Origin: Telmatospirillum siberiense | GTDB taxonomy: Bacteria > Pseudomonadota > Alphaproteobacteria > Rhodospirillales > Magnetospirillaceae | Direction of reading: 5' to 3' | Assembly (NCBI RefSeq): GCF_002845745.1 | Contig: NZ_PIUM01000014.1 | Location: 1-64,000, forward strand | DNA length: 64,000 bases | Shown: piece by piece, positions 25,743-34,207 of the stretch | How positions within the stretch are numbered: position 1 is the stretch's first letter | Layout: each line of letters starts with the position of its first letter | Translations under genes and position numbers: made by a program | The notes under the pieces: model-generated | Database searches by the model: none | What the model was told of the DNA's origin: nothing | The model's input: only the letters and a program-made list of their open reading frames with translations

Positions 25743-26648
25743 ATGCGCGATAGACTGGACGGGGTCGCGGTGTTTGTCGAGACGGTGGAAGCGGGCGGCT
25801 TCGCGAAGGCTGCCCAGAGATTGGCGCTCTCACGTTCGGCCGTCGGCAAGACGATCGCGCGATTGGAAGCGCGCCTGGGCGTCCGGCTGTTTCATCGGAC
25901 GACGCGGATCCAGACCCTGACAGAGGACGGACAAGTCTACTACGAGCGCTGCCTGCGTGCCCTGGAAGAACTCCGCACCGGGGAAACGCTGCTCGAATCC
26001 GGACGGAGGGAGGTTGCCGGGCGCCTGCGCGTCTCCATGTCCGTTCTGTTTGGCCGCCACTGCGTGGCGCCGATTCTGGTCGAGATGGCGCGGCAGCATC
26101 CAAAGCTGGAACTCGATCTGAGCTTCAGCGACCGGCCGGTCGATCTCGTCGCCGAGGGGTTCGATCTTGCCATCCGCAGCGGTTCGCTCGGGCCGGGCAA
26201 CGGGTTGATGGCCCGGCGTCTCGCGACCTATCGGAAAGTGGTCTGTGCAGCCCCCGCCTATCTGGCGATTCGGGGGCGGCCACGAGTCCTCGCCGCACTC
26301 GGTGATCACGACACGCTTCTCTACGTACGCGGCGACGCCACCCATCCCTGGCTTTTGCCGGCGGGAGACAGCGGGGCGACCGATGTGACCCCCACCTCGC
26401 GCTTCCGCTTCGATGATCTCGAAGTGATCGCGGACGCGTCCGTGGCCGGAATGGGGATCGCCTATCTGCCTTTCTGGCTGATTCGAGAACGCATCCGATC
26501 GGGTTCGCTCGTTACGCTGTTCGACGATTTGCCCGCAGCCCTACTGGATTGCTACGCGGTTTGGCCGGAAGCCCAAAACCTGCCGCTGCGATTGCGCTTG
26601 GCCATCGATGCCCTGGCGGCGGAATTGCCGAAGTCGATCGCTCTCTAA
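25743..26648 (+). CDS. LysR family transcriptional regulator
   Basis: 301 residues. The N-terminal helix-turn-helix (G-G-F-A-K-A-A-Q-R-L-A-L-S-R-S-A-V-G-K-T-I-A-R-L-E) and the linker helix are typical, followed by the two-lobed substrate-binding domain (about 90-295). It follows the YqhD gene by 183 bases on the same strand and has its own GGAAGGAG ribosome site. In E. coli yqhD is controlled by an AraC-type regulator (YqhC); here the LysR gene at the end of the operon is the natural candidate, but that is inference from position only. Confidence 0.92.
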   Translation: MRDRLDGVAVFVETVEAGGFAKAAQRLALSRSAVGKTIARLEARLGVRLFHRTTRIQTLTEDGQVYYERCLRALEELRTGETLLESGRREVAGRLRVSMSVLFGRHCVAPILVEMARQHPKLELDLSFSDRPVDLVAEGFDLAIRSGSLGPGNGLMARRLATYRKVVCAAPAYLAIRGRPRVLAALGDHDTLLYVRGDATHPWLLPAGDSGATDVTPTSRFRFDDLEVIADASVAGMGIAYLPFWLIRERIRSGSLVTLFDDLPAALLDCYAVWPEAQNLPLRLRLAIDALAAELPKSIAL

Positions 26649-26655
26649 AGTCCGG

Positions 26656-26782
26656 TCGACAAAATTGAAATGATAAACAGGAAGGGCGCGATGACGGGTC
26701 TTGGCGGGCACCTCCAGCACACCGCCATATTTATCGGTTTTGCGCATAAGTGCATGCATTCGAACCTGTCTAATTTTGTCGA
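26656..26782. repeat. 127-bp segment bounded by 11-bp inverted repeats
   Basis: TCGACAAAATT (26656-26666) and its exact reverse complement (26772-26782) bound a segment whose adjoining inner bases are also partly complementary (AACAGG / CCTGTC). It could be a small MITE-like element or a long-range hairpin behind the LysR gene. I see no target-site duplication. From 26783 to 27035 no gene or repeat is recognised. Confidence 0.4.
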
Positions 26783-27035
26783 TGAGAGGGTGCTAGTTTC
26801 TCTTTAGGCATTTGAGGCGGCAATTGATCTGAAGTTGGCTCACCGCGGGATTTCGACTCCAAACTCGGTGTCGATGCTGCGGTCGGGCGCGAGCTTGCCG
26901 GTGTTGCGGGATTGATGAACCAGAATCACAACACCGAACTAAGCGCACAATCGGATACGCGGCCGTCGCGCCACAAGATTTCCACTGCAACGAACCAATC
27001 CCGCAGGGCAATCCTGCAATGAAAGGGCCCCACCC

Positions 27036-28157
27036 GTGACCACGCAGAATTCCGATGAACGCGCTGTGGAAGAGCTTGTCGGCTTCGACATTGGCCGGCG
27101 TAACCTGATGAAGATGACGGGCGCCAGCGTTGTAGCACTCGGTGCGATGTCGGTTCTCGGTACCCCCTTTGCGATGGCTCAAGACCTGTCCAACGGGGCC
27201 GACAACTTCTACACCAGCGACAAGGCGATCCTCCAGAAGGTCTCCTTCAAGAGCCAATATCAGATGAACGTCGCAGGAAACCTGTTCGTTCCCAAGAGCC
27301 TTGACCGGACTGCGAAGCATCCGGCGATCATCGTCGGGCATCCGATGGGCGCGGTGAAGGAGCAAAGCGCCAATCTGTATGCCGCGAAAATGGCCGAACG
27401 CGGATTCGTGACCATGTCCATCGACTTGCCTTTCTGGGGCGAGAGCGATGGCCAGGCCCGAAACCTGGTTTCGCCGGACGTTTACGCCGAGGCCTTCAGC
27501 GCCGGAGTCGATTTCCTGGGCACGCAACCGTTTGTCGACAGGGCACGGATCGGTGCGATCGGGATTTGCGGCAGTGGCAGCTTTGTCATCAGTGCGGCCA
27601 AAATCGATCCGCGCATGAAGGCGATCGCGACGGTCAGCATGTATGACATGGGGGCTGTCAACCGCAATGCGCTGAGGCACTCGCAGACCGTGGAACAGCG
27701 AAAGCAATTCATCGCCGCGGCGGCCGCGCAGCGCTACGTGGAGTTCACCGGCGGCGAAACCGAATACACCAGCGGAACGGTGAATCAACTGACGGCGGAC
27801 ACCGACCCTATTCAGCGTGAGTTTTATGACTTCTACCGCACGCCAAGGGGCGAGTATACGCCCGAAGGTGCGACGCCCCTGACCACGACACACCCGACGC
27901 TGACCAGCAACATCAAGTTCATGAACTTCTATCCGTTCAATGACATCGAGACGATTTCCCCCCGTCCGCTTCTGTTCATCAGCGGCGATCAGGCCCACTC
28001 CCGCGAGTTCAGCGAGGATGCCTACAGACTCGCTGCCGAGCCGAAGGAGCTTTACTGGGTTAAGGGGGCTGGTCACGCCGATCTCTACGATCGGGTGAAC
28101 CTCATCCCGTTCGATAAGCTCCGATCGTTCTTTGATCAGCATCTCGCCGCTGTGTGA
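27036..28157 (+). CDS. Exported alpha/beta hydrolase with a twin-arginine signal
   Basis: 373 residues. A Tat-like signal (G-R-R-N-L-M-K-M-T-G-A-S, about residues 20-50, ending A-M-A-Q) precedes an alpha/beta hydrolase domain: I-I-V-G-H-P-M-G (oxyanion region), the nucleophile elbow G-I-C-G-S-G-S-F near residue 183, an acid after strand 7 (I-S-G-D) and His in K-G-A-G-H-A-D-L. The elbow reads G-x-C-x-S-G rather than G-x-S-x-G, so a Cys nucleophile as in dienelactone hydrolases is possible. The start is a GTG at 27036; no ATG fits. It is monocistronic with a clear terminator 50 bases after the stop. The substrate is unknown. Confidence 0.85.
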   Translation: MTTQNSDERAVEELVGFDIGRRNLMKMTGASVVALGAMSVLGTPFAMAQDLSNGADNFYTSDKAILQKVSFKSQYQMNVAGNLFVPKSLDRTAKHPAIIVGHPMGAVKEQSANLYAAKMAERGFVTMSIDLPFWGESDGQARNLVSPDVYAEAFSAGVDFLGTQPFVDRARIGAIGICGSGSFVISAAKIDPRMKAIATVSMYDMGAVNRNALRHSQTVEQRKQFIAAAAAQRYVEFTGGETEYTSGTVNQLTADTDPIQREFYDFYRTPRGEYTPEGATPLTTTHPTLTSNIKFMNFYPFNDIETISPRPLLFISGDQAHSREFSEDAYRLAAEPKELYWVKGAGHADLYDRVNLIPFDKLRSFFDQHLAAV

Positions 28158-28203
28158 GCCAAGCTGACGTCAGCGCCGCTGACGGCAATTGGTTTTCCGG
28201 AGG

Positions 28204-28233
28204 CCGGGAGAGCCTGTCAGCTCTCCCGGTTTT
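28204..28233 (+). terminator. Rho-independent terminator of the alpha/beta hydrolase gene
   Basis: Perfect 10-bp stem CCGGGAGAGC / GCTCTCCCGG with a 6-base loop, directly followed by TTTT, 47 bases after the stop codon. Confidence 0.8.
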
Positions 28234-28378
28234 ACCGAGACCGGAGGAGGTGGCGTTGGTTTTTCCGAAACCATCCCACGAATTTTCTGATGGACGATGA
28301 TCTGCGGATCTTAAGGAAAGCCGCTGAGTGGCATGCCGCAGGCGAACAGACAGCCTTGGCAGGCCAGCGCGCATCCGT

Positions 28379-29107
28379 TCAATGTCGAGGGGAAGGGGGA
28401 TTGGCTTCAACTCCGTATCGGAGCCAGACCATGCCGCCATCCAGCATTTCCGTGGCGGTGTGGCGGAGAGACAGGCCGGCGGCAGGTTTTTCATTTGGGC
28501 CGCCGAGATAGTCGAAGATGCCGGGCGCCTTGGCCAGTCCATCGATTGCGGGATAAACGAGCAGGCTGATCTCGTCGATCAATCCCGCTTTCAGAAAGGC
28601 GCCGTTGATGATCCCGCCTCCTTCAAGAAGGATAGTCCTGATGCCGAAAGCCTCGCCCAGAACATCCATCGCTTGGCGTAAATCGTATCCATCGGGACCG
28701 GCAAACAGATAGGAGACGCCGCCTTCGCGCAATTCGGAGAGATAGGCGTCAGAGACCCGTTCGCCCAATATGGCGACGAGATGATTGCCTTCGGCCTCAT
28801 CCTTTTCGTAATGGAGCTTTCCTTGCGGATCGATGGCAACGGCGACGTCCCGTCCCCGGCGATCGGCGATATGAGCTTGGCGTGGACTCTTCCCGGCACT
28901 GTCCGGTGCTGGCGCCGCCGCATTGGCGTAGTATTCCATGGTTTTGCGGCCGACCATCCAGCCGTCGGCGTCGAGGCGTGCGGCGACCTCTTCATAGTGC
29001 CGACTTAGCACGTCCCCATCGATCCCCGCGGCTGGCGCTGTCCAACGGTTTACCTGCAAAGCACCGTCGATCGAGCTCACCATGTGGCAGATAATTTTGG
29101 GACGCAT
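28379..29107 (-). CDS. Dihydrofolate reductase/RibD C-terminal family reductase
   Basis: 242 residues from the ATG at 29107, which has AAGGA upstream. RibD_C/DHFR-like fold: M-V-S-S-I-D-G-A-L at residues 9-17, W-M-V-G-R-K-T-M-E near 50 (NADPH site), and I-L-L-E-G-G-G-I-I-N-G-A-F (the GGG loop) near 165. It reduces a pyrimidine, pterin-like or related substrate with NADPH, but single-domain members outside the riboflavin operon have no firm function. It is the terminal gene, convergent with the exported hydrolase. A second RibD_C protein is encoded at 43582-44214. Confidence 0.85.
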   Translation of the reverse strand: MRPKIICHMVSSIDGALQVNRWTAPAAGIDGDVLSRHYEEVAARLDADGWMVGRKTMEYYANAAAPAPDSAGKSPRQAHIADRRGRDVAVAIDPQGKLHYEKDEAEGNHLVAILGERVSDAYLSELREGGVSYLFAGPDGYDLRQAMDVLGEAFGIRTILLEGGGIINGAFLKAGLIDEISLLVYPAIDGLAKAPGIFDYLGGPNEKPAAGLSLRHTATEMLDGGMVWLRYGVEANPPSPRH

Positions 29108-29241
29108 GTGGATTCCTTCAATGAGATCGGCCATGGTGCGGCCATGTGTATAAGCAGAGTTCCCCAAACCCATTTCGTCGCCGTCTTGACGGATCTTCGG
29201 GGACGCGCGGGACGTCGATCAGGCCAAAAGTTTCGGTCCCG

Positions 29242-29727
29242 CTATTTTGCGTCGAGCTCGAGCGTCACCTTCACCGACCCGGATACATTCAGAGCCTGCA
29301 TTCCGGACTCGATCTTGGCGATGGTGATGATGCCGGGGGAGGGGACGGTCTGCCCGTCGTGCCGGTAGTAGATTGCGACATCGGGACCGGGAGACCAATA
29401 AATCAGATCTCCGACGGCATAAGTTCTCGTTCGCTGTCCGCCTTCCGAAATGGCCCTCGGAAGATGGGCGAATTTCTCCCGTCCGAACAGGTCTTCCATT
29501 GTCAGGGTGAGCGGCAGCAGGGATACGAAATCCCGGGCGGTTTCGCTGTCGACCAAAGTGGCCGTAATGACGTTGCTTTCGATCTTGAGACGGATCCTCA
29601 TGACGTGAGCCTGTTCAGCGGATCTTTCCAACGATGGCTTTATACCGGAGTTGCTGCTGTCGGCGCCGTAGGCGACCTTGGTGAAAGCCATCGCCGCGGC
29701 GATAGGCAGGAACAGAAATCTCTTCAT
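29242..29727 (-). CDS. Exported cyclophilin-like fold protein
   Basis: 161 residues with a signal peptide (M-K-R-F-L-F-L-P-I-A-A-A-M, cleavage near A-Y-G-A). The body matches the small cyclophilin-like family: T-A-T-L-V-D-S-E-T-A-R-D-F, L-P-L-T-L-T-M-E-D-L-F-G-R-E-K, then Y-A-V-G-D-L-I-Y-W-S-P-G-P-D-V-A-I-Y-Y-R-H-D-G. These proteins share the cyclophilin barrel but lack the isomerase site, and their function is unknown; many are linked with oxidoreductase genes. It lies 134 bases upstream of the RibD_C gene on the same strand and divergent from a LysR gene across 290 bases, so it may be a LysR target. Confidence 0.8.
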   Translation of the reverse strand: MKRFLFLPIAAAMAFTKVAYGADSSNSGIKPSLERSAEQAHVMRIRLKIESNVITATLVDSETARDFVSLLPLTLTMEDLFGREKFAHLPRAISEGGQRTRTYAVGDLIYWSPGPDVAIYYRHDGQTVPSPGIITIAKIESGMQALNVSGSVKVTLELDAK

Positions 29728-30017
29728 TCTTGCCTTCCCTTCGCGCCGGAAAGTTCAAGTTGTTTTTGGCGGGACGCGACCCTTTCCGGCAGTCATTGCG
29801 TTAAATCTAGCAAGCGAATTGACGCATGATTAGATGGCGAAATGCGCAAGGAGTTATTCGGCATGCACATGAATGCGTCGTGAAAAAACGAACTCCGGCG
29901 GCGGAAGTCAGTCAGCAATAATCGCCGGTTATCCCGGTTTCCTGCACATCTGTGGCTGGCAGGGATGGGATGGGTTATGTTTGGGCCTGCGAACGAACTT
30001 ATGAAAGATGACCATCA

Positions 30018-30911
30018 ATGCCGCGCGAAATTGTTGGCGACCTCCGTGTTTTTCTCGCGGTCGCGCGTGAGCGGAATTTCACCAGGGCGGCCGCGCAGAT
30101 CGGGATGTCCCAGTCGGCCCTGAGCCATGCCATCCGTGAACTTGAGGAGCGGCTTGGCGTTCGCCTGCTGACCCGCACCACGCGGAGCGTTTCCCTGACC
30201 CAAGCAGGCGAACGCGTGCTTCAAGCCGTGGGCCCCCGGCTCGGGGAGATCGACACCGCACTCGCGGCTTTGAGAGAATCTCGGGAGAAGCCTGCCGGCA
30301 CTGTTCGGATTACTGCCACCGAGCATGCCATCGACTCCGTCATTTGGCCGAAATTGGCGAAGGTTATGTGGGAGTATCCCGAGATCAAAGTCGAATTCGT
30401 CATCGATTACGGCCTGACCGACATCGTCAAGGAGCGATACGATGCCGGCGTGCGTTATGGCGAGTATGTGGCGAAGGACATGATCGCCGTGCGTATCGGA
30501 CCGGACACACGTGTCGCGGTCGTCGCCGCCCCCTCCTATTTCGCAAAGCGGTCACGGCCCCAGACACCGCACGATTTGGCCGCTCACGACTGCATCAATC
30601 TGCGCACGCCGACACATGGCGGATTGTTCGCCTGGGAGTTCGAAAAAGAAGGTCGTGAGCTCAATGTGCATGTCGAGGGGCGGTTTATCTTTAACGGCAT
30701 GTACCAGGTGGTGAATGCGGCGCTGGACGGATATGGCATCGCTTATATGGAGGAAGAGTTCGCGTTGGCGCATATCGCCGACGGACGCCTCGTGCGGGTG
30801 CTCGAGGACTGGTGCCCTCCCTTTACGGGTTACCATCTCTATTACCCCAGCCGGCGCCAAGCATCGACGGCCTTTACCGTGGTGGCCGAAGCGCTTCGTT
30901 ACCGCGGATAG
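30018..30911 (+). CDS. LysR family transcriptional regulator
   Basis: 297 residues: helix-turn-helix N-F-T-R-A-A-A-Q-I-G-M-S-Q-S-A-L-S-H-A-I-R-E-L-E at about 20-43, then the effector domain with D-A-G-V-R-Y-G-E near 158 and the G-Y-G-I-A-Y-M hinge near 242. The sequence belongs to the CrgA/AaeR-like branch that often controls an adjacent oxidoreductase or exporter. It is divergent from the cyclophilin-like/RibD_C pair with a 290-base gap, where its operator is expected; I see no obvious T-N11-A palindrome strong enough to mark. Confidence 0.92.
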   Translation: MPREIVGDLRVFLAVARERNFTRAAAQIGMSQSALSHAIRELEERLGVRLLTRTTRSVSLTQAGERVLQAVGPRLGEIDTALAALRESREKPAGTVRITATEHAIDSVIWPKLAKVMWEYPEIKVEFVIDYGLTDIVKERYDAGVRYGEYVAKDMIAVRIGPDTRVAVVAAPSYFAKRSRPQTPHDLAAHDCINLRTPTHGGLFAWEFEKEGRELNVHVEGRFIFNGMYQVVNAALDGYGIAYMEEEFALAHIADGRLVRVLEDWCPPFTGYHLYYPSRRQASTAFTVVAEALRYRG

Positions 30912-30992
30912 CCGCGATGGGAACGCGCCGGCAGTGCATCCCACGTGCGTCGGCCTCCCGGCTTCCGGCCTTGCTCCTGCGAAAACGAGGAG

Positions 30993-31027
30993 GTCCGCCA
31001 GCATAGGAGAAAGCCATGCTGGCGGAC
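30993..31027. terminator. Hairpin behind the LysR gene
   Basis: A perfect 12-bp stem (30993-31004 with 31016-31027) and an 11-base loop lie 80 bases after the LysR stop codon, in the gap between convergent genes. No T tract, so a rho-independent role is uncertain. Confidence 0.45.
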
Positions 31028-31088
31028 GGTTATCGGTGGCGGCGGGATTCGTGCCGGGCAACCTGCGGCGGGACACGATCCTCCGCGT

Positions 31089-31297
31089 AATACCAATTCT
31101 CGGTGATCGGAACCGATCACCGAGCCCTCAATCGCCGGGCGGGATACATCCGTATCCGTTGCTTGGCCATCTCGGCCTCCGGCCCGCCTGCGTCGTCGTT
31201 TGCCCTTCGGGCTGCAAGGCTTCGCGCCAACGATGGCGCGGACCCTCAATGGGCCGGGCCAAGTCTCGATGAGTCATCCTCATCGAGACTTGGTATA
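31089..31297. repeat. 209-bp intergenic element with hairpins at both ends and TAATACCAA/TTGGTATA termini
   Basis: The left end has a 12-bp stem with a 2-base loop (31099-31124); the right end has a perfect 15-bp stem with a 5-base loop (31259-31293). The outermost bases ATACCAA (31091...) and TTGGTAT (...31296) are inverted copies. It carries no reading frame of note. It looks like a non-autonomous repeat, or a pair of terminators between convergent operons. Confidence 0.5.
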
Positions 31298-31305
31298 AGA
31301 CAGTG

Positions 31306-31536
31306 TTATCGCTGGTTAAGCAGCGGCGGGATGGTCGGGACCTGCGGAGCGTTATCGATGTCCGCCTGGGTCATGCGAAACTCCTCCGGATAATGCTCTC
31401 GGCTGGTCCGCCGCAGCGGCTCGGTCGAGCGCCAGGTGTAGAGGCAATGCTGGCACTGGTAGACTTCCCAAACGCCGGGAACCGGCGACAGCGCCAGGGT
31501 TTCGATTTTTTCGTCGGCACAACGGGGGCATATCAT
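31306..31536 (-). CDS. vdcD: Non-oxidative hydroxyarylate decarboxylase subunit D
   Basis: 76 residues: M-I-C-P-R-C-A-D-E-K-I-E at the N-terminus and a second Cys pair (C-Q-H-C at about 28-31) form a zinc-ribbon-like knuckle. W-R-S-T-E-P-x-R-R-T-S-R-E-H-Y-P is the signature of the small D subunit found only with UbiX/UbiD-type hydroxybenzoate or vanillate decarboxylases (BsdD, VdcD). Its exact role is unknown, but it is needed for activity in studied systems. The start at 31536 has an AGGAG site, and it follows the C subunit by 35 bases in the same operon. Confidence 0.88.
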   Translation of the reverse strand: MICPRCADEKIETLALSPVPGVWEVYQCQHCLYTWRSTEPLRRTSREHYPEEFRMTQADIDNAPQVPTIPPLLNQR

Positions 31537-31571
31537 GGCGGAACTCCTGCGAATTTCTAATGGGGCCGGCA

Positions 31572-32996
31572 TCAGCGCCGTGCCAGCAAGGTCGACAGCT
31601 TCTCGGCCCAGGCCTTCGCTTCCGGCAGGTCGCGGACCGGCTGGCTGTAGTGGCCGCGCTTGTCGGGAGCGACGGGCGTGGTGGCGTCGATGATCAGCTT
31701 GTCGGTGATGCCGGCCGGCGACGAGCCGGGATCGAGTTCCAGCACCGACATGTTGGGCAGTTGCACCAGATCGCCCGCCGGGTTGACTTTGGCCGACAGC
31801 GCCCACATGACCTGGGGCAGATTGAAGGGGTCGACGTCCTCGTCGACCATGATGACCATCTTCACATAGCCAAGCCCGTGCGGCGTGGTCATGGCGCGCA
31901 GGCCCACGGCCCTGGCGAATCCGCCATAGCGCTTCTTCGTCGAGATGATGGCGAGCAGCCCGTGCGTATACATGGCGTTGACCGCCTGAACCTCCGGGAA
32001 TTCGGCCTTCAGCTGTTGATAGAGGGGAACGCAGGTGGCCGGGCCTATCAGATAATCGATTTCGGTCCAGGGCATGCCGAGATAAAGGGATTCGAAGATG
32101 GGCTTGCGGCGGAAAGACGCTCTGTCGATCCGCACGACGGTCATGTTGCGACCGCCGGAATAATGTCCGGTGAATTCCCCGAATGGCCCTTCGATCTCGC
32201 GCTTGCGGCCTTCGATAACTCCTTCAAGGATCACTTCGGATCCCCAGGGGACATCGAAACCGGTGAGCGGCGCGGTGGTGATGGGATAGCTTTTTTCGCG
32301 CAAAGCCCCGGCCATTTCATATTCGGACTGATCGTAACGCAACGGCGTTGCCCCCATCAGGGTAATGATAGGGTCGTTGCCCAGCGAAATGGCGACGGGA
32401 AGGTCCTCGCCCCGCTCCTCGGCCATGTGCAGATGCCGGGCGATATCATGCATCGGCACGGGCTGCAGGCCGAGTTTGCGCTTCCCCTTCACCTCCATGC
32501 GGTAGATCCCGACGTTCTGCTTGCCGAAATTATCGGGATCGAGCGGATCACGCGAAACGACGCAGGCCTTGTCCAGATAGAAGCCGCCGTCGCCGTCATT
32601 GAGACGGAATAAGGGCAGGATGTCGAAAAGATTGATCGCGTTCCCCTCGACGGTGTTTTCCGCCCATGGCGGGTTGTCGCGCCGTTCCGGAGCAACGGGA
32701 AAGGTCTCCCAGCGGCGGATGAACTCGTCGACCTGGGGCTTCGTCGGCGTGGTGGGCGCCAAGCCCATGGCGATCGCGTGATTGGCCCAGGAGCCGAGGG
32801 TATTCAGCGCCACGCGGGCGTCGGTGAAGCCGGCGATGTTGTCGAAATAGAGCGCGGGCGCATTGTCGCCGATACGGCTGACGGCGTTGGCGGCGGCCGC
32901 AAGGTCCGGCTCGGCCGCCACCTGCTCGCTGATTTCGAGTAATTGCCCGTTCTGTTTGAGTGCCTCGAGGAATTCTCGCAGGGTGTCATAGGCCAT
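31572..32996 (-). CDS. vdcC: UbiD family decarboxylase, subunit C of the hydroxyarylate decarboxylase
   Basis: 474 residues, full length for BsdC/VdcC-type UbiD enzymes. Recognisable segments are Q-N-V-G-I-Y-R-M near 165 (prenylated FMN site), A-I-S-L-G-N-D-P near 203, F-G-E-F-T-G-H-Y-S near 268 and the E-x-D-Y-L-I-G region. The enzyme decarboxylates a 4-hydroxybenzoate-type acid to the phenol, using the prenyl-FMN cofactor made by the B subunit. The ATG at 32996 has AAGGAGA. Genes B, C and D occur in that order in one leftward operon, the classical arrangement. It could detoxify phenolic acids such as vanillate or 4-hydroxybenzoate; the substrate is not determined. Confidence 0.92.
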   Translation of the reverse strand: MAYDTLREFLEALKQNGQLLEISEQVAAEPDLAAAANAVSRIGDNAPALYFDNIAGFTDARVALNTLGSWANHAIAMGLAPTTPTKPQVDEFIRRWETFPVAPERRDNPPWAENTVEGNAINLFDILPLFRLNDGDGGFYLDKACVVSRDPLDPDNFGKQNVGIYRMEVKGKRKLGLQPVPMHDIARHLHMAEERGEDLPVAISLGNDPIITLMGATPLRYDQSEYEMAGALREKSYPITTAPLTGFDVPWGSEVILEGVIEGRKREIEGPFGEFTGHYSGGRNMTVVRIDRASFRRKPIFESLYLGMPWTEIDYLIGPATCVPLYQQLKAEFPEVQAVNAMYTHGLLAIISTKKRYGGFARAVGLRAMTTPHGLGYVKMVIMVDEDVDPFNLPQVMWALSAKVNPAGDLVQLPNMSVLELDPGSSPAGITDKLIIDATTPVAPDKRGHYSQPVRDLPEAKAWAEKLSTLLARR

Positions 32997-33049
32997 CAAT
33001 GTTTCTCCTTGGATGGAATCGGGAATCGGTTGGGGATCGGAATAGAGAG

Positions 33050-33625
33050 TCAGCGCCGGTCGTGGTCGAGGCCTGCCCACCGCTTGGCTTTTTTCCAGGG
33101 GACGCCGAACTGGTCGAGCACGCGGGCGACCACATGGTCGGTGACGTCGCCGATGCTTTCCGGATGGTTGTAGTAGGCCGTCATGGGGGGCACGAGGCGC
33201 ACGCCCATGCGGGACAAGGCCAGCATGTTTTCCAGATGAATCGTGCTGAGCGGCGTTTCCCGCGGCACCAGGACCAGTTTGCGTCCTTCCTTGAGGATCA
33301 CGTCGGCTGCCCGCCCGATCAGTTCGTCGGCGTAGCCGGCTCGAATGCCGGCCAGGGTCTTCATGGAACAGGGGATGACGATCATGCCGTCGGTCAGGAA
33401 GGAGCCGGATGAGATCGCCGCCGCCTGGTCGCCCGGACGGTAGACGTGGTCGGCCAGGGCTTCCACGTCTGCTATGGAATAGGACGTCTCGGACTCGATG
33501 GTGACGCGTGCCCATTTGGAAATCACCAGATGGGTCTCGATGCCGCCGACCTCCCGCAGGGCTTCGAGTAGTCTGACGCCCAAGGGCGCGCCGGTCGCGC
33601 CAGTCATTCCGACGATCAATTTCAT
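33050..33625 (-). CDS. vdcB: UbiX-like flavin prenyltransferase, subunit B of the hydroxyarylate decarboxylase
   Basis: 191 residues starting M-K-L-I-V-G-M-T-G-A-T-G-A-P-L-G, the Rossmann-like flavin-binding start of UbiX/Pad1 proteins. S-G-S-F near 75, I-P-C-S-M-K-T-L-A-G near 87 and P-R-E-T-P-L-S-T-I-H near 125 are the FMN and prenyl phosphate site motifs. It joins a dimethylallyl group to FMN to make the cofactor of the UbiD partner. It is the first gene of the operon and is divergent from a MarR regulator gene across 168 bases with a pair of operators. A longer in-frame start at 33694 would lie inside the operator region and is rejected. Confidence 0.92.
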   Translation of the reverse strand: MKLIVGMTGATGAPLGVRLLEALREVGGIETHLVISKWARVTIESETSYSIADVEALADHVYRPGDQAAAISSGSFLTDGMIVIPCSMKTLAGIRAGYADELIGRAADVILKEGRKLVLVPRETPLSTIHLENMLALSRMGVRLVPPMTAYYNHPESIGDVTDHVVARVLDQFGVPWKKAKRWAGLDHDRR

Positions 33626-33659
33626 AAGATTTATCGCCCATGCCGTTCTGAGGAAATCC

Positions 33660-33712
33660 GTTCCTATACGAACTATAAGGATGCGATCGACCAATATAGT
33701 TCGTATAAGAAC
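33660..33712. promoter_or_regulatory. Paired MarR operators between the decarboxylase operon and marR
   Basis: Two 14-base sites of the form GTTC-N-TATA-N-GAAC occur at 33660-33673 and 33699-33712, inverted relative to each other with centres 39 bases apart. The 13-mer TATACGAACTATA and its exact reverse complement overlap them. One site is next to each divergent gene, so one MarR dimer per promoter is likely. Confidence 0.72.
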
Positions 33713-33793
33713 AATTAGGCTATGCTATTCCTCTGGCTCATGCAAGGGCATATTGTTCGCACCCGAACATATCAGGCGACCGAAGGAGGCGTT

Positions 33794-34207
33794 ATGGAGG
33801 GACGGCTTGAGCAGGAAGTCTTTCACGTGATCCGCCGGCTGATGCATGAGCATACGGCGCGCTGGCAGCAGATGTTGCCCGACCTTACCAAGCCGCAATA
33901 TGCCGTGCTGAGCGCCATCGCCGAGCGCCCGGGCATCGAACAAATGCGGCTTGTCGATGCAGCTGCCTCCAGTAAGGCCACATTGGCCGAAATGCTTAAC
34001 CGCCTCGAGGAGCGCGGCATCATCGTGCGCCGGCAGGACGATATCGATCGGCGCCGTCGCTTCGTCCATTTGACCGAGGCGGGGCAGGCCATGCTTACCA
34101 CCGCACAACCGTTCGCCCGACAAACCGACGAGGTATTCCTCAACCGGCTGTTACCGTCCGAGCGCAAGAATCTTCAGAGGTTGCTCGGCCTCATGCTGGT
34201 GCCCTGA
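33794..34207 (+). CDS. MarR family transcriptional regulator of the decarboxylase operon
   Basis: 137 residues from the ATG at 33794 with a GGAGG site. Winged helix typical of MarR: T-K-P-Q-Y-A-V-L-S-A-I-A, recognition helix S-K-A-T-L-A-E-M-L-N-R-L-E-E-R-G, wing D-D-I-D-R-R-R-R-F-V-H-L-T-E-A-G. MarR proteins that control aromatic acid genes usually release DNA when they bind the phenolic ligand. Position, divergence and two matching operators make it the regulator of the B-C-D operon and of itself. Confidence 0.9.
   Translation: MEGRLEQEVFHVIRRLMHEHTARWQQMLPDLTKPQYAVLSAIAERPGIEQMRLVDAAASSKATLAEMLNRLEERGIIVRRQDDIDRRRRFVHLTEAGQAMLTTAQPFARQTDEVFLNRLLPSERKNLQRLLGLMLVP

Noticed and set aside
26541-26759. 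Minus-strand 72-codon frame across the inverted-repeat element
   Set aside because: Half of it is antisense to the LysR gene and the rest lies in the repeat; no similarity to a transposase that I can see.
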